Assembly (NCBI RefSeq): GCF_004309355.1
Contig: NZ_BJCC01000009.1
Coordinates: forward strand, 1-64,000
Length of the DNA: 64,000 bases
Direction: 5' to 3'
Origin: Enterococcus florum
GTDB lineage: Bacteria; Bacillota; Bacilli; Lactobacillales; Enterococcaceae
A program made the position numbers and the translations under genes. The notes under the pieces are model-generated. The model was not told the DNA's origin and did no database searches. It worked only from the letters and a program-made list of their open reading frames with translations. Position 1 is the stretch's first letter; the number at the start of each line of letters is the position of its first letter. This document shows positions 18,239 through 27,525 of the stretch, one piece after another.

Positions 18239-20410
18239 ATGGATTTTCAAGAATTATGGCGCAAGATCAAAACGAATCTTGTAAAATTCTGGACATGGGT
18301 CAAACCTTATTTGATTCGATTTCACCATGCCCGAAAACGCGTTTGGAAAAAATACCATATCAATAAAATTTTGCTGCTGTTGACGTTAGTGGCCGTATTA
18401 GTGATGAGCATTTATCTTTATATTTTAGCAAAATCGGTCAATGTGGAAACCCTGCAGGCGAGCTTGAAGCAATCAACAGAAGTCTATGATCAGAAAAACG
18501 AAAAAGCGGGAACACTGTTCGGCCAGAAGGGAACGTATGTAGAGGGAGAACAAATTTCTCCTTATCTCAAAGATGCGGTAGTCTCTACAGAGGATCGCCG
18601 CTTTTATGAGCATCATGGCTTTGATATCAAAGGAATCGCCCGTGCTGCTCTAGGACGGGTCGTCCGAGGCCGCATTACTGGCGGCGGAAGTACCATCACG
18701 CAGCAGTTGGCAAAAAATGCGTATCTTAGTCTTGATCAGACCTTGGAACGGAAAGCCAAAGAGCTGTTCATGGCGATCGAAATCGAAAAGAAATACAGCA
18801 AAGACGAAATTTTGACCATGTATTTAAACAATGCGTATTTTGGTAATGGGGTCTGGGGTGTACAAGATGCGGCACACAAATATTTTGGTGCTGATGCCAG
18901 TCAAGTGACCCTAGGCGAGGCCGCTACGATCGCAGGTATGCTGAAAGGCCCAAGCATCTATAATCCTATCGATAACTTGGAGAACGCGACCAATCGCCGA
19001 AATACCGTATTGAGTGTCATGGTCGACAATGGAAAGATTGACCAGGCACAGGAGCAGCAGGAAGCACAGGTGGACTTAGGTTCATTGCTGAATGATACGT
19101 ATTCATCTGGCGATGCGGGCTACAAGTATCCCTTCTACTTTGATGCGGTCATTGATGAAGCGGTGGATCGGTATGGACTGGATGAAAAGGATCTGCTGAA
19201 CAGAGGCTACAAGATCTATACGTCCTTGAACCAAGTGTATCAGCAGCAAATGGAAGCTGTTTATACCAATAATTATAATTTCCCTGAGAATGCTGCCGAT
19301 GGTGAAATGCCGCAATCCGCTTCTGTTGCGTTGAATCCTAAAACAGGAGGTGTTGAAGCCTTGGTGGGTCGTCGTGGGGAGCATGTATTCCGCGGGTTCA
19401 ACTTTGCAACACAGATGCAGCGTTCGCCAGGTTCGACGATGAAGCCGTTGAGTGTGTATGCACCTGCACTGGAATCCGGCTATAAACCGGACAGTATTTT
19501 ACAGGATACGCCGCAGTCCTACTACGAAGCGAAGAACTATGATGGGACTTACCAGGGGGAAGTACCGATGTATCAAGCTGTTGCCCAAAGCTTGAACTTG
19601 CCAGCAGTATGGCTGCTGCATGAGATCGGATTGAACAAAGGCTTCAATAAAGCTCAGGATTTCGGTATTCCACTCGAAAAATCAGATAAATACTATGGTC
19701 TTGCATTGGGCGGTCTGGAAAAGGGAACTTCGCCAATGCAAATGGCTGCTGCTTACGGTGCCTTTGCCAATGAAGGACGAGTCTATCAGCCGCATCTTAT
19801 TACGAAGATCATCGACTCCACAGGGGCAGTCATCAAAGACAACAGCAACCCTAAATACGAACAGGTCATCTCAAAAGAAGTGGCAGACAGCATGACCAGT
19901 ATGCTGCTGGGGACCTTCTCGAACGGAACGGCTGTACCTGCTGCTCCTTACGGATACACTATGGCAGGGAAAACCGGAACGACAGAAACCAACTTCGATG
20001 CTAGTAAGGTCAATGACCAATGGATCGTGGGGTATACACCCAATATCGTGATCTCTACCTGGTTAGGCTTTGAAGAAACCAGTGAGAGCCATTATTTGAG
20101 CGGGACCAGCGGGGAAGAGGTTGGACAGGTCTTCAAGGCGGAGGCGGAGGCGATCCTGCCGAACGTTCAACAGTCTTCCTTCAATGTCGCGGATGCTTAT
20201 GCAACTGGCGGACAGGTCGTAGCTGCAGATGAATTCGGACAGACCGATGAGCAGGAGCAGTGGCAAGAAGAGTTGAAGAAAATCGGAGATAAAGCCAGTG
20301 AGGGCCTGAACGGGTTTGGTGAAAAGGCCAAGGAAGGACTGCAGCAATTTGGTGAAAAAGCCAAAGAAGGACTCAATCGATTAAGAGATCGGCTGCAGCA
20401 AGGAAATTAA
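18239..20410 (+). CDS. Class A penicillin-binding protein (PBP2A-like)
   Basis: This 723-residue bifunctional peptidoglycan synthase has a cytoplasmic N-terminus and one membrane helix (about residues 44-64). The GT51 glycosyltransferase has EDRRFYEHHG (catalytic Glu) and GGGSTITQQLAKN. The transpeptidase has SPGSTMKPLSVY (SXXK serine), SQSLN and MAGKTGTTE. The C-terminal tail carries three tandem FGEKAKEGL-type units ending in RLRDRLQQ, a likely amphipathic helix. It probably corresponds to the PBP2A/PbpZ group of enterococci; paralog assignment is uncertain. Confidence 0.92.
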   Translation: MDFQELWRKIKTNLVKFWTWVKPYLIRFHHARKRVWKKYHINKILLLLTLVAVLVMSIYLYILAKSVNVETLQASLKQSTEVYDQKNEKAGTLFGQKGTYVEGEQISPYLKDAVVSTEDRRFYEHHGFDIKGIARAALGRVVRGRITGGGSTITQQLAKNAYLSLDQTLERKAKELFMAIEIEKKYSKDEILTMYLNNAYFGNGVWGVQDAAHKYFGADASQVTLGEAATIAGMLKGPSIYNPIDNLENATNRRNTVLSVMVDNGKIDQAQEQQEAQVDLGSLLNDTYSSGDAGYKYPFYFDAVIDEAVDRYGLDEKDLLNRGYKIYTSLNQVYQQQMEAVYTNNYNFPENAADGEMPQSASVALNPKTGGVEALVGRRGEHVFRGFNFATQMQRSPGSTMKPLSVYAPALESGYKPDSILQDTPQSYYEAKNYDGTYQGEVPMYQAVAQSLNLPAVWLLHEIGLNKGFNKAQDFGIPLEKSDKYYGLALGGLEKGTSPMQMAAAYGAFANEGRVYQPHLITKIIDSTGAVIKDNSNPKYEQVISKEVADSMTSMLLGTFSNGTAVPAAPYGYTMAGKTGTTETNFDASKVNDQWIVGYTPNIVISTWLGFEETSESHYLSGTSGEEVGQVFKAEAEAILPNVQQSSFNVADAYATGGQVVAADEFGQTDEQEQWQEELKKIGDKASEGLNGFGEKAKEGLQQFGEKAKEGLNRLRDRLQQGN

Positions 20411-20413
20411 GCT

Positions 20414-20441
20414 TTGAACTCGTTTTCAAACGTGTTACAAT
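20414..20441 (+). promoter_or_regulatory. Promoter of the YlbF-family gene
   Basis: TTGAAC and TACAAT are separated by 16 bases with a TGT extended -10. It lies between the PBP stop and the next ATG. Confidence 0.7.
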
Positions 20442-20475
20442 GAAGCAGTAACTTTATAGAAAAAGAGGGATATCA

Positions 20476-20820
20476 ATGGCAAACAACATCTACGACACAG
20501 CAAATGGTTTAGAACGTGAAGTTCGCCAATTACCAGAATTCCAAGCTTTGGAAGAAGCTTTTGCGGAATTAAAGAAAAACGAAACAGCGTATGCTTTGTT
20601 TAAGGATTTCCAAGCGTTCCAGCAAAGCCTGCAAGAAAAACAAATGCGCGGTGAAGACTTTTCAGATGAAGACGCGGATAAAGCGCAAGACTTAGCAACA
20701 AAGGTTCAACAAGAAGCAGCCATCAATGAACTGATGTCTAAGGAACAACAATTCAGTACGATCATCAACGATCTGAACCGGATCATCATGGCGCCAATAC
20801 GTGAATTATACGAAGGCTAA
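20476..20820 (+). CDS. YlbF/YmcA-family protein
   Basis: This 114-residue, highly charged helical protein has the YlbF/YmcA (DUF964) pattern: [47 protein letters not shown], then a C-terminal [18 protein letters not shown]. In Bacillus the YlbF-YmcA-YaaT complex modulates RNase Y cleavage. Which paralog this is cannot be told. It is monocistronic, with its own promoter and terminator. Confidence 0.85.
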   Translation: MANNIYDTANGLEREVRQLPEFQALEEAFAELKKNETAYALFKDFQAFQQSLQEKQMRGEDFSDEDADKAQDLATKVQQEAAINELMSKEQQFSTIINDLNRIIMAPIRELYEG

Positions 20821-20830
20821 TCGAATTCAG

Positions 20831-20869
20831 AGTCCAGCAGGCAGTCTCTTGTCTGTTGGGCTTTTTTTC
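20831..20869 (+). terminator. YlbF-family gene terminator
   Basis: AGTCCAGCAGGCA and TGTCTGTTGGGCT pair with two G-T pairs around a short loop, followed by seven Ts. Confidence 0.88.
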
Positions 20870-20945
20870 TTTTATAGACAACGGCCTATTGCTTTCTTTG
20901 TCTAGAGATGGTACAAACAAGCTAATAACTCAAAGGAGAAAAGAT

Positions 20946-23759
20946 ATGAGGATCGATGATATTTTTGAGTGCTTGACTCAGTTTCACCAAGAGTATCCGT
21001 TAGGAAGCAAAACGCTCGTGGGGTGTACGGTCAAGGAGATCTGTCTAAAGACCGGCTATACCCGAACGGCCGTCAGTGAGGATCTGACCAAGTTGACGAG
21101 AGAGCAAAAAGTCGTCAAAATAAAATCTCGACCGGTGCTGTACTTTTCGAGAGAGGAACTGGAAAGGGTTTTCCTGCACGCACCCCAAGTAGATGAGTAC
21201 AAATCATTGGAGACACTTCAGCAGGAGTTGGCACAGGCGGCAGAAAGGCAGCAGCGTCATTTGCGTGATTCCAAATTAAATCCTTTTTCCAAGGTGATCG
21301 GGCATGACGGGAGTCTGAAGGATTGTATCAAGAAACTGAAGGCCGCTGTCCTGTATCCGCCTAAGGGCTTGAATATCATGCTGACAGGAGAATCCGGTGT
21401 GGGGAAAACCTTGCTGGCTGAGCACTTGCATCAATTTTACGAAGCCAAGACACAGCAAAAAGTCCCCTTTATTTATTTCAACTGTGCCGAGTATTTCAAT
21501 AATCCGGAGCTCTTGACTTCGCATCTTTTCGGATACAAGAAAGGCAGCTTCACAGGAGCAGACAACGACCATCAAGGGCTGGTGGAGTTGGCTGATGGCG
21601 GATTCTTTTTTCTCGATGAAGTTCATCGACTGACTAGTGAAGGGCAGGAGAAACTGTTTACCTTGCTGGATAAAGGGTACTTTACGCGCATGGGAGAGGC
21701 TGAAAAACAACGGCATGTTGCCATCAAATTTATCTTTGCGACGACCGAGGAATTAGAAAAGACGTTTTTGAAGACCTTTTTACGAAGGATTCCTGTTACG
21801 TTGGCGATTCCGAGTCTGGAGGAACGGTCGATCAAGGAAAAAATCCAATTGATCCTGACCTTTTTTCTAGAAGAAAGTCAAGGCATCCAAAAGGATCTAT
21901 TTCTTTCGTACGATGCATTGAAACATCTTACTTTTTCCAATTACCGTGCCAATGTGGGAGAATTGAAATCGGAGATCCAGTTTATTTGCGCTCAGGCCTA
22001 CTTAGATGCGATCGATATCGAAACAACTCGATTGTCAGTCGAGCTGCCGTCAGAAAACTTTGATGAGAACGACGTGAACACAAAAGACTTGGTAGTCTTT
22101 AATGAGTTTGTTCCCAGCAAGGGCATCACCATCCACTACGATTATTTCTATTCTAGTATTGATCAGCTGATGAAGATCGAGGACAAGCAAAATGATCGAT
22201 TTTACAATTTTCTGCTGAAAGAGTACGCGGATTTGAAGAAGGTCAATATTTCCGCCAAAGATGCGGTAGCGATGATGCAGAACAAGGTCGATCAGCTTTA
22301 CGACATGGACCTCTTCAATCAGCCGAGTGAAGAGCTGCTCGATGAACAGTTTTATCTGCAAGTAAATGAAGTGCTGCAGTATATCGAACAAGAGGTAGCG
22401 ATATTTGTCCCAGATAAGCTGAAGGATGTGTTGGCCGCGCATGTGTATTCGAGCATTTTCTATTCCGCTCAGATTAATCAGGATTTTTTTGATCTGACGA
22501 AGAACATGTTTTCCGGTAAGATCGAAAATTATCAGCTGGCAGAACGGATCGTACGCTTTATCGAGCAGCATTTTGGTCTGCAGCTGCCGAATACCGAGAT
22601 CATTTTTTATGATTTGTTTATTCGAAGGTTGAAATCCAATGATCGACGCTATGAGCTGGATGAGAAATGCGGGATCATCGTGGTTGCCCACGGGAGTGCC
22701 ACCGCCTCAAGCATGGTAGAGTACACCAATGTGCTGTTTTCTACCAGTCTGATGCGTTCTGTCAACATGCCGATCAACCAATCAGTGGAGGAAACCCTGG
22801 ATAAGGTCCGTTTTCTTGTTCAGAAAAACCAGTACAGCAAATTGATCCTGATGGTGGATATTGGCTCTTTGGTTTATTTTGGCAATGTGCTCAGCAAAGA
22901 ATTTCAGATGGAGGTATTGCTGATCAGCAACATCAATCTATTAAGCTTGCTGGAGGTTGCCAGAGAAGTCATTTACGATTCGACCGATTTTGACTATTTG
23001 CTGCCTGTATTAAAGGAGAAAAATCATAAGGCGTTGATTTGCCGCAAAGGCAATTTTGAAGATTCTAAGGTATTGATCATTTCATGTTTGACTGGGTTGG
23101 GAACAGCTTTAAAAATCGAGCGGCTGCTGTTAAACACCTTCCCGCAGGAATTGTTGACCAATGTTCGAATCATGACTTTGGAGAAAAAGGAGCTGGAGGA
23201 TATTGAGCGGCTTCACTCCTTCGTTCATGAGGATGAGAAGCTGGTGGGGATCATTGGTACGGTGAAGACGGAGATTCCCGATATACCGTTTGTTTCCTTA
23301 GACAATCTGCTTTCTGATCAGGGGATCAAGCTGGTTTTCCAAATGCTGGGGTTCGATCTGACACAAGAGAAAAACCAAGCAGTACTGCAAAAGGTTTCGG
23401 CTAAGTATATTCAAGGGTTGTCGATCGAAGCGATCACGGATCTCTTAACGATCCTTAATCCGAAGAGCATCACGATTGAGCTGTCAAAAATTTATTCCGA
23501 CATCTGTCTGCAGACGAAGACAAAAAGCGATGAAAAACGCTTGCTGCGCTTTATTATCCATTGTGCTTGTATGATCGAACGACAGATTCAACACCCGGAG
23601 TATGACCATACCTCCTATGAACTGTCATATCGTGAGCTGCCGGAGATGGCATCTGTCATAAAAATGGCCTTCCGACCGATCGAAGTGTCATACAATGTCA
23701 TCATTCCGCCGCTGGAAATGAAATATATCTATGAACTGTTGTTTGAGGTCAATGTATAA
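20946..23759 (+). CDS. dgaR: LevR-type sigma-54 activator of the D-glucosaminate operon
   Basis: This 937-residue activator has an N-terminal HTH, a sigma-54 AAA+ domain, and PTS-regulated modules. The AAA+ domain has Walker A GESGVGKTLLAEHLH, the sigma-54 contact loop GSFTGA, and Walker B GGFFFLDEVHRL. The PTS modules include an EIIA-Man-like VVAHGSATASS, an EIIB-Gat-like ISCLTGLGTALK and a C-terminal PRD (FIIHCACMIERQI). ATG 20946 is preferred, with AAGGAG 7 bases upstream; an earlier in-frame ATG lies in the preceding terminator region. It directly precedes a consensus sigma-54 promoter and a dga-type operon, so it is the probable DgaR. Confidence 0.88.
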   Translation: MRIDDIFECLTQFHQEYPLGSKTLVGCTVKEICLKTGYTRTAVSEDLTKLTREQKVVKIKSRPVLYFSREELERVFLHAPQVDEYKSLETLQQELAQAAERQQRHLRDSKLNPFSKVIGHDGSLKDCIKKLKAAVLYPPKGLNIMLTGESGVGKTLLAEHLHQFYEAKTQQKVPFIYFNCAEYFNNPELLTSHLFGYKKGSFTGADNDHQGLVELADGGFFFLDEVHRLTSEGQEKLFTLLDKGYFTRMGEAEKQRHVAIKFIFATTEELEKTFLKTFLRRIPVTLAIPSLEERSIKEKIQLILTFFLEESQGIQKDLFLSYDALKHLTFSNYRANVGELKSEIQFICAQAYLDAIDIETTRLSVELPSENFDENDVNTKDLVVFNEFVPSKGITIHYDYFYSSIDQLMKIEDKQNDRFYNFLLKEYADLKKVNISAKDAVAMMQNKVDQLYDMDLFNQPSEELLDEQFYLQVNEVLQYIEQEVAIFVPDKLKDVLAAHVYSSIFYSAQINQDFFDLTKNMFSGKIENYQLAERIVRFIEQHFGLQLPNTEIIFYDLFIRRLKSNDRRYELDEKCGIIVVAHGSATASSMVEYTNVLFSTSLMRSVNMPINQSVEETLDKVRFLVQKNQYSKLILMVDIGSLVYFGNVLSKEFQMEVLLISNINLLSLLEVAREVIYDSTDFDYLLPVLKEKNHKALICRKGNFEDSKVLIISCLTGLGTALKIERLLLNTFPQELLTNVRIMTLEKKELEDIERLHSFVHEDEKLVGIIGTVKTEIPDIPFVSLDNLLSDQGIKLVFQMLGFDLTQEKNQAVLQKVSAKYIQGLSIEAITDLLTILNPKSITIELSKIYSDICLQTKTKSDEKRLLRFIIHCACMIERQIQHPEYDHTSYELSYRELPEMASVIKMAFRPIEVSYNVIIPPLEMKYIYELLFEVNV

Positions 23760-23768
23760 ATCCGATGA

Positions 23769-23797
23769 AATAGCCCTTTTTGAGGGGGCTATTTTTT
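23769..23797 (+). terminator. dgaR terminator
   Basis: AATAGCCC and GGGGGCTATT pair and are followed by Ts that run into the sigma-54 promoter. Confidence 0.8.
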
Positions 23798-23813
23798 TGG
23801 CACAGTAGTTGCT
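23798..23813 (+). promoter_or_regulatory. Sigma-54 (-24/-12) promoter of the dga operon
   Basis: TGGCACAGTAGTTGCT matches the sigma-54 consensus TGGCAC-N5-TTGCW with the exact GG-to-GC spacing. It lies about 38 bases upstream of the EIIA start. The neighbouring LevR-type protein is the expected activator. Confidence 0.93.
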
Positions 23814-23850
23814 TTATAAAAGGATGAAGTGAAGAGCGAGGAGGGTATTT

Positions 23851-24258
23851 ATGGAAAAGGAACCGATCTTGATCTTAACCCATAACGGGTGGGGCCAAGA
23901 GCTGTTAAAAAGTGTCCGGATGATTGTAGGTGAGATCGATGATGTTCACGAGGTGGCTTTACAGGCGGAAGACTCACTAAACGATTATATGGACAGAGTC
24001 AAAGCTCAGATCGAGCAGCTGGAATGGTCAGAGCATTTATTAGTTCTGACGGATATTAAGGGAGGTACACCCAGCAATGTGGCATTGAGACTATCCAAGG
24101 ATTATGCGATCATCGCTATTTCCGGATTGTGTGCGTCGATGCTGCTGGAAGCGGTCATGAAGCAATCGGAAGGCGGCTTCACGAAAGAAAGTGCGGTAGA
24201 AATCAGAAAAGCAGTTGTAGACAGCTGTCAGGTATTGGAATTGCCAAAAATTCATTAA
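23851..24258 (+). CDS. dgaA: PTS mannose-family EIIA, D-glucosaminate
   Basis: This 135-residue EIIA of the mannose family has the phospho-accepting His in ILTHNGWGQELL (residue 10) and the family block LTDIKGGTPSNVALRL. It is cytoplasmic; it receives phosphate from HPr and passes it to EIIB. It is the first gene after the sigma-54 promoter. D-glucosaminate is inferred from the downstream dgaE and dgaF genes, not from this protein. Confidence 0.9.
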   Translation: MEKEPILILTHNGWGQELLKSVRMIVGEIDDVHEVALQAEDSLNDYMDRVKAQIEQLEWSEHLLVLTDIKGGTPSNVALRLSKDYAIIAISGLCASMLLEAVMKQSEGGFTKESAVEIRKAVVDSCQVLELPKIH

Positions 24259-24277
24259 GGAAAAGGAATGAAGAAAG

Positions 24278-24775
24278 ATGTCAAAAATCGTATTAACTAG
24301 AGTAGACAGCCGCTTGATCCACGGGCAGGTGGTCACAAAATGGCTGCAGCAATCTGGAGCCAACGAAATTTTGGTGGTGAGCGATGAGCTGGAGCAAGAT
24401 GAATTTTTACAGAGCATCTATTTGATGGCGGCTCCTCCGGGGGTTGAGGTGATCATCAAGGGCATCGAGTCGGTTAAGGGGTATTGGAAAGAAGAAGCAG
24501 AAAGCAAAAAGACCAAAGTATTGTTTTTAGTTCCCGACCTTCCGACATTGAAGGCCATGGTCGAAGAAGAGATCGTGACCGAAGGAATCCAAGTGGGCGG
24601 GCTAGGCGGTGGACCAAACCGCAAAAATGTAGTTAAAAACATCAATTTATCTGAAGAGGATGTGGCTATTTTGGAGGCTCTTTTAGATCGCTCGATCCAC
24701 GTTTACTTCCAAGCGATTCCTGAAGAAAATCCAGTGCCGATTCAGAAATTGATCGAAAAATACAAAACATTATAA
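24278..24775 (+). CDS. dgaB: PTS mannose-family EIIB, D-glucosaminate
   Basis: This 165-residue EIIB of the mannose family has the phosphorylated His in TRVDSRLIHGQVVTKW (about residue 15) and the typical GGLGGGPNRK loop. It transfers phosphate from EIIA to the incoming sugar. It sits 19 bases after dgaA. Confidence 0.9.
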   Translation: MSKIVLTRVDSRLIHGQVVTKWLQQSGANEILVVSDELEQDEFLQSIYLMAAPPGVEVIIKGIESVKGYWKEEAESKKTKVLFLVPDLPTLKAMVEEEIVTEGIQVGGLGGGPNRKNVVKNINLSEEDVAILEALLDRSIHVYFQAIPEENPVPIQKLIEKYKTL

Positions 24776-24790
24776 AGGAGTGGAGAAACG

Positions 24791-25543
24791 ATGGGTGTTT
24801 TAGGTGTTTCAATTGTAATGGGGCTCTATTATTGGTTTGCACGGCTGCGTTTTGGTTATACCTTCTCCGGCATGCTGTCTCAGCCGCTTTCGGCAGCTTT
24901 GATCGCTGGTGCGGTGACCGGAAAACTGGCAGAAGCAATGGTTATTGGAGCAGGGATTCAATTAGTGTACTTAGGGGTTACTTCTACACCAGGCGGAAAT
25001 GTGCCGAGTGATCCAGCATTGGCTTCAGCGATTGCTATTCCGATTGCATTAGGGGTTGGGATGAATGCAGAGGCCGCGATTGCACTGGCAGTTCCGTTTG
25101 GCGTATTAGGTGTCTTTATGGATCAGCTTCGCCGTACGATCAATGCCACATGGGTGCACATGGCAGACAAATATGCAGAGGACTTAAATTATTCAGGGAT
25201 TTATCGTGCCGCGTTCTTGTATCCTGCAATTGCCGGTTTTGTTATTCGCTTTCCTCTTGTATTTGCGGCCAACTACTTTGGGCAATCGATCGTCAATCAG
25301 ATTTTGGATGTGATCCCCGGCTGGCTGATGCACGGTTTTGAAGTGATGGGCGGGATTTTGCCGGCACTAGGATTTGCACTAACGATCATGGTGATCGGCA
25401 AGAAGCATTTGATCCCGTACTTTTTGATCGGCTTTGTGGCAGTGGTTTATTTTGGAGCAGAAGTGATGGCTGTCGCAATCATTGGGATCTGTGTAGCATT
25501 CTTGGTTAGAAACAAAGCATTGGAAGAGGAGGCGGCTGCATAA
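24791..25543 (+). CDS. dgaC: PTS mannose-family EIIC, D-glucosaminate
   Basis: This 250-residue membrane component of the mannose-family PTS has many hydrophobic segments. The family stretches GAVTGKLAEAMVIGAGIQLVYLG and GGNVPSDPALAS are present. The stop codon overlaps the start of the EIID gene, implying translational coupling. Confidence 0.9.
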   Translation: MGVLGVSIVMGLYYWFARLRFGYTFSGMLSQPLSAALIAGAVTGKLAEAMVIGAGIQLVYLGVTSTPGGNVPSDPALASAIAIPIALGVGMNAEAAIALAVPFGVLGVFMDQLRRTINATWVHMADKYAEDLNYSGIYRAAFLYPAIAGFVIRFPLVFAANYFGQSIVNQILDVIPGWLMHGFEVMGGILPALGFALTIMVIGKKHLIPYFLIGFVAVVYFGAEVMAVAIIGICVAFLVRNKALEEEAAA

Positions 25544-26394
25544 TGGAACAGATGACTGAACAAAACGAACAGCAATTGGAACAAAAGAAAATCACGAAAA
25601 AAGAACTGTCTCGCTCCTTTTGGATCTATCAGTTAGGCTGTGAGCTGTCCAATTCTTACGAACGTCTGCAAAGCTTGGTGTTCTGTGCTTCTATGATCCC
25701 GGCAATCAAAAAATTATATGCGGATGACGAAGAAGCACAACGAGAAGCGCTGAAACGCCATTTGAACTTTTTTAATACCGAAGGAACGATCGGTTCATCG
25801 ATTCAAGGGATCGTTATTGCAATGGAAGAGGAAAAATCCAACGGTGCTGCGATTACCGATACAGCGATCACCTCGATCAAAACGGGATTGATGGGCCCTT
25901 TGGCTGGAATTGGTGATTCGATCATTTGGGCAGCCGTAATGCCGTTGATTATCTCGATTTTCATTCCGATGGCTTCAAACGGCAATGCGATCGGCGGAAT
26001 CGGGCCGATCATCATCTATACCGCGGTCACGATGTATATCAGCTGGATGCTGATCAACAAATCCTATACGTTGGGGAGAAATTCGATCTTAAGCTTGTTG
26101 AAGGATGGAAAAATCAAGCAGGTGATCTACGCAGCCAATGTATTGGGAATGATGATGATGGGGGCGTTGAGCGCCAGCTACGTCAATATCTCGAGCCCGA
26201 TGAAGTTCGTGGTTCCTGGTGGTGCAACGATTGTTTTACAGGACATTTTTGATCAGATCGTTCGAGGCTTGCTGCCGCTGACTGCTGTATTTGCGATTTA
26301 TTTCTTTATGGTGAAGAAGGGACCAAGATACGGCATCATCATCGGGACGATCGTTGTGATTAGTATCATCGCCTCTTTCTTTGGACTATTATAA
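25543..26394 (+). CDS. dgaD: PTS mannose-family EIID, D-glucosaminate
   Basis: This is a 283-residue EIID. The motif SFWIYQLGCELSNSYERLQSLVFCASMIPAIKKLY resembles the conserved EIID start, followed by FFNTEGTIGSSIQGI and TGLMGPLAGIGDSIIWA. It pairs with EIIC to form the membrane channel. The first 20 residues are Gln/Glu rich and not conserved. Confidence 0.9.
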   Translation: MEQMTEQNEQQLEQKKITKKELSRSFWIYQLGCELSNSYERLQSLVFCASMIPAIKKLYADDEEAQREALKRHLNFFNTEGTIGSSIQGIVIAMEEEKSNGAAITDTAITSIKTGLMGPLAGIGDSIIWAAVMPLIISIFIPMASNGNAIGGIGPIIIYTAVTMYISWMLINKSYTLGRNSILSLLKDGKIKQVIYAANVLGMMMMGALSASYVNISSPMKFVVPGGATIVLQDIFDQIVRGLLPLTAVFAIYFFMVKKGPRYGIIIGTIVVISIIASFFGLL

Positions 26395-26412
26395 ATAATT
26401 GAAGGTGCAGAC

Positions 26413-27525
26413 ATGATTGGTTACGAAACATTTGGTTTAAAAGAGGTCATCAATGCTTCAGGCAGGATGACGATCTTGGGAGTCTCCAAGGTATCTGAAC
26501 GTGTGATGGAAGCCCAGCGTTTTGGTGGAGAACATTTTTTTGAAATGAGTGAACTGATGATTCAAACGGGGGCTTATTTAGCAAACCTGCTGAAAACAGA
26601 GGATGCTCAAATCGTTTCTTCGGCTTCTGCGGGAATTGCTCAATCTGTTGCAGCAGTCATCGGAGAGGGCAGCTTGTACCATGCATACCATCCATACACT
26701 GAAACAATCACAAAACGTGAGATTCTTCTTCCTAAAGGTCACAATGTGGATTATGGAACACCTGTCGAGGTTATGGTGAATCAAGGCGGCGGAACAGTTG
26801 TCGAGGCCGGTTATGCCAATATGTGCACAGGCGAGCACCTGGACATGCTGGTCACGCCCAATACTGCGGCGATCTTATATATCAAAAGTCACCATACTGT
26901 ACAAAAAAGCATGTTAAATGTTGAAGAGGCGGTTGCTGTAGCTCAAAAACATCAGATTCCATTAATCGTAGATGCGGCTGCTGAAGAGGATCTTTTCAAG
27001 TACACTCAAGCAGGAGCAGATCTGGTGATCTATTCTGGTGCAAAGGCAATCGAAGGTCCTAGCGCAGGGCTGGTCATCGGCAAAAAAGCTTACATCGACT
27101 GGGTCCGTTTGCAAGGAAAAGGGATCGCAAGAGCGATGAAGATCGGAAAAGACAATGTGTTGGGCTTTACCCAAGCAGTCATTGACTATTTGGCTCAGGA
27201 AAAGGAATCGGGAGAAGCGATGAAACAGCGCTTGCTGCCGTTTGTCTCAACAGTCAACCTAATCCCGGGGTTAGAGGCTGTGATCGTTCAAGATGGTGCC
27301 GGTCGGGACATCTATCGAGCAAGTGTCAAAGCAGTTGGTAAAAAAACGGCTCCGGCGATCATAGCGGAGCTGAAAAATGCGGATCCGGCCATTTATACAC
27401 GGGAATATCAGGCCAACAAGGGCATCATTGAATTTGATGTCCGCTCGGTCAACGAAACAGAAATGACAAAAATCGTTTCACGGTTGCAGGATATCATGAA
27501 TGAAGGAGAGAACGTATGTCATTAA
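26413..27525 (+). CDS. dgaE: D-glucosaminate-6-phosphate ammonia-lyase (PLP enzyme)
   Basis: This 370-residue PLP-dependent enzyme of the SelA-like fold has a probable Schiff-base Lys in IYSGAKAIEGPSAG and IVDAAAEEDL upstream of it. In Salmonella, DgaE converts D-glucosaminate-6-phosphate to 2-keto-3-deoxygluconate-6-phosphate plus ammonia. Identity follows from the family and from the arrangement PTS-dgaE-dgaF behind a LevR regulator. The 3' end overlaps dgaF by 10 bases. Confidence 0.88.
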   Translation: MIGYETFGLKEVINASGRMTILGVSKVSERVMEAQRFGGEHFFEMSELMIQTGAYLANLLKTEDAQIVSSASAGIAQSVAAVIGEGSLYHAYHPYTETITKREILLPKGHNVDYGTPVEVMVNQGGGTVVEAGYANMCTGEHLDMLVTPNTAAILYIKSHHTVQKSMLNVEEAVAVAQKHQIPLIVDAAAEEDLFKYTQAGADLVIYSGAKAIEGPSAGLVIGKKAYIDWVRLQGKGIARAMKIGKDNVLGFTQAVIDYLAQEKESGEAMKQRLLPFVSTVNLIPGLEAVIVQDGAGRDIYRASVKAVGKKTAPAIIAELKNADPAIYTREYQANKGIIEFDVRSVNETEMTKIVSRLQDIMNEGENVCH

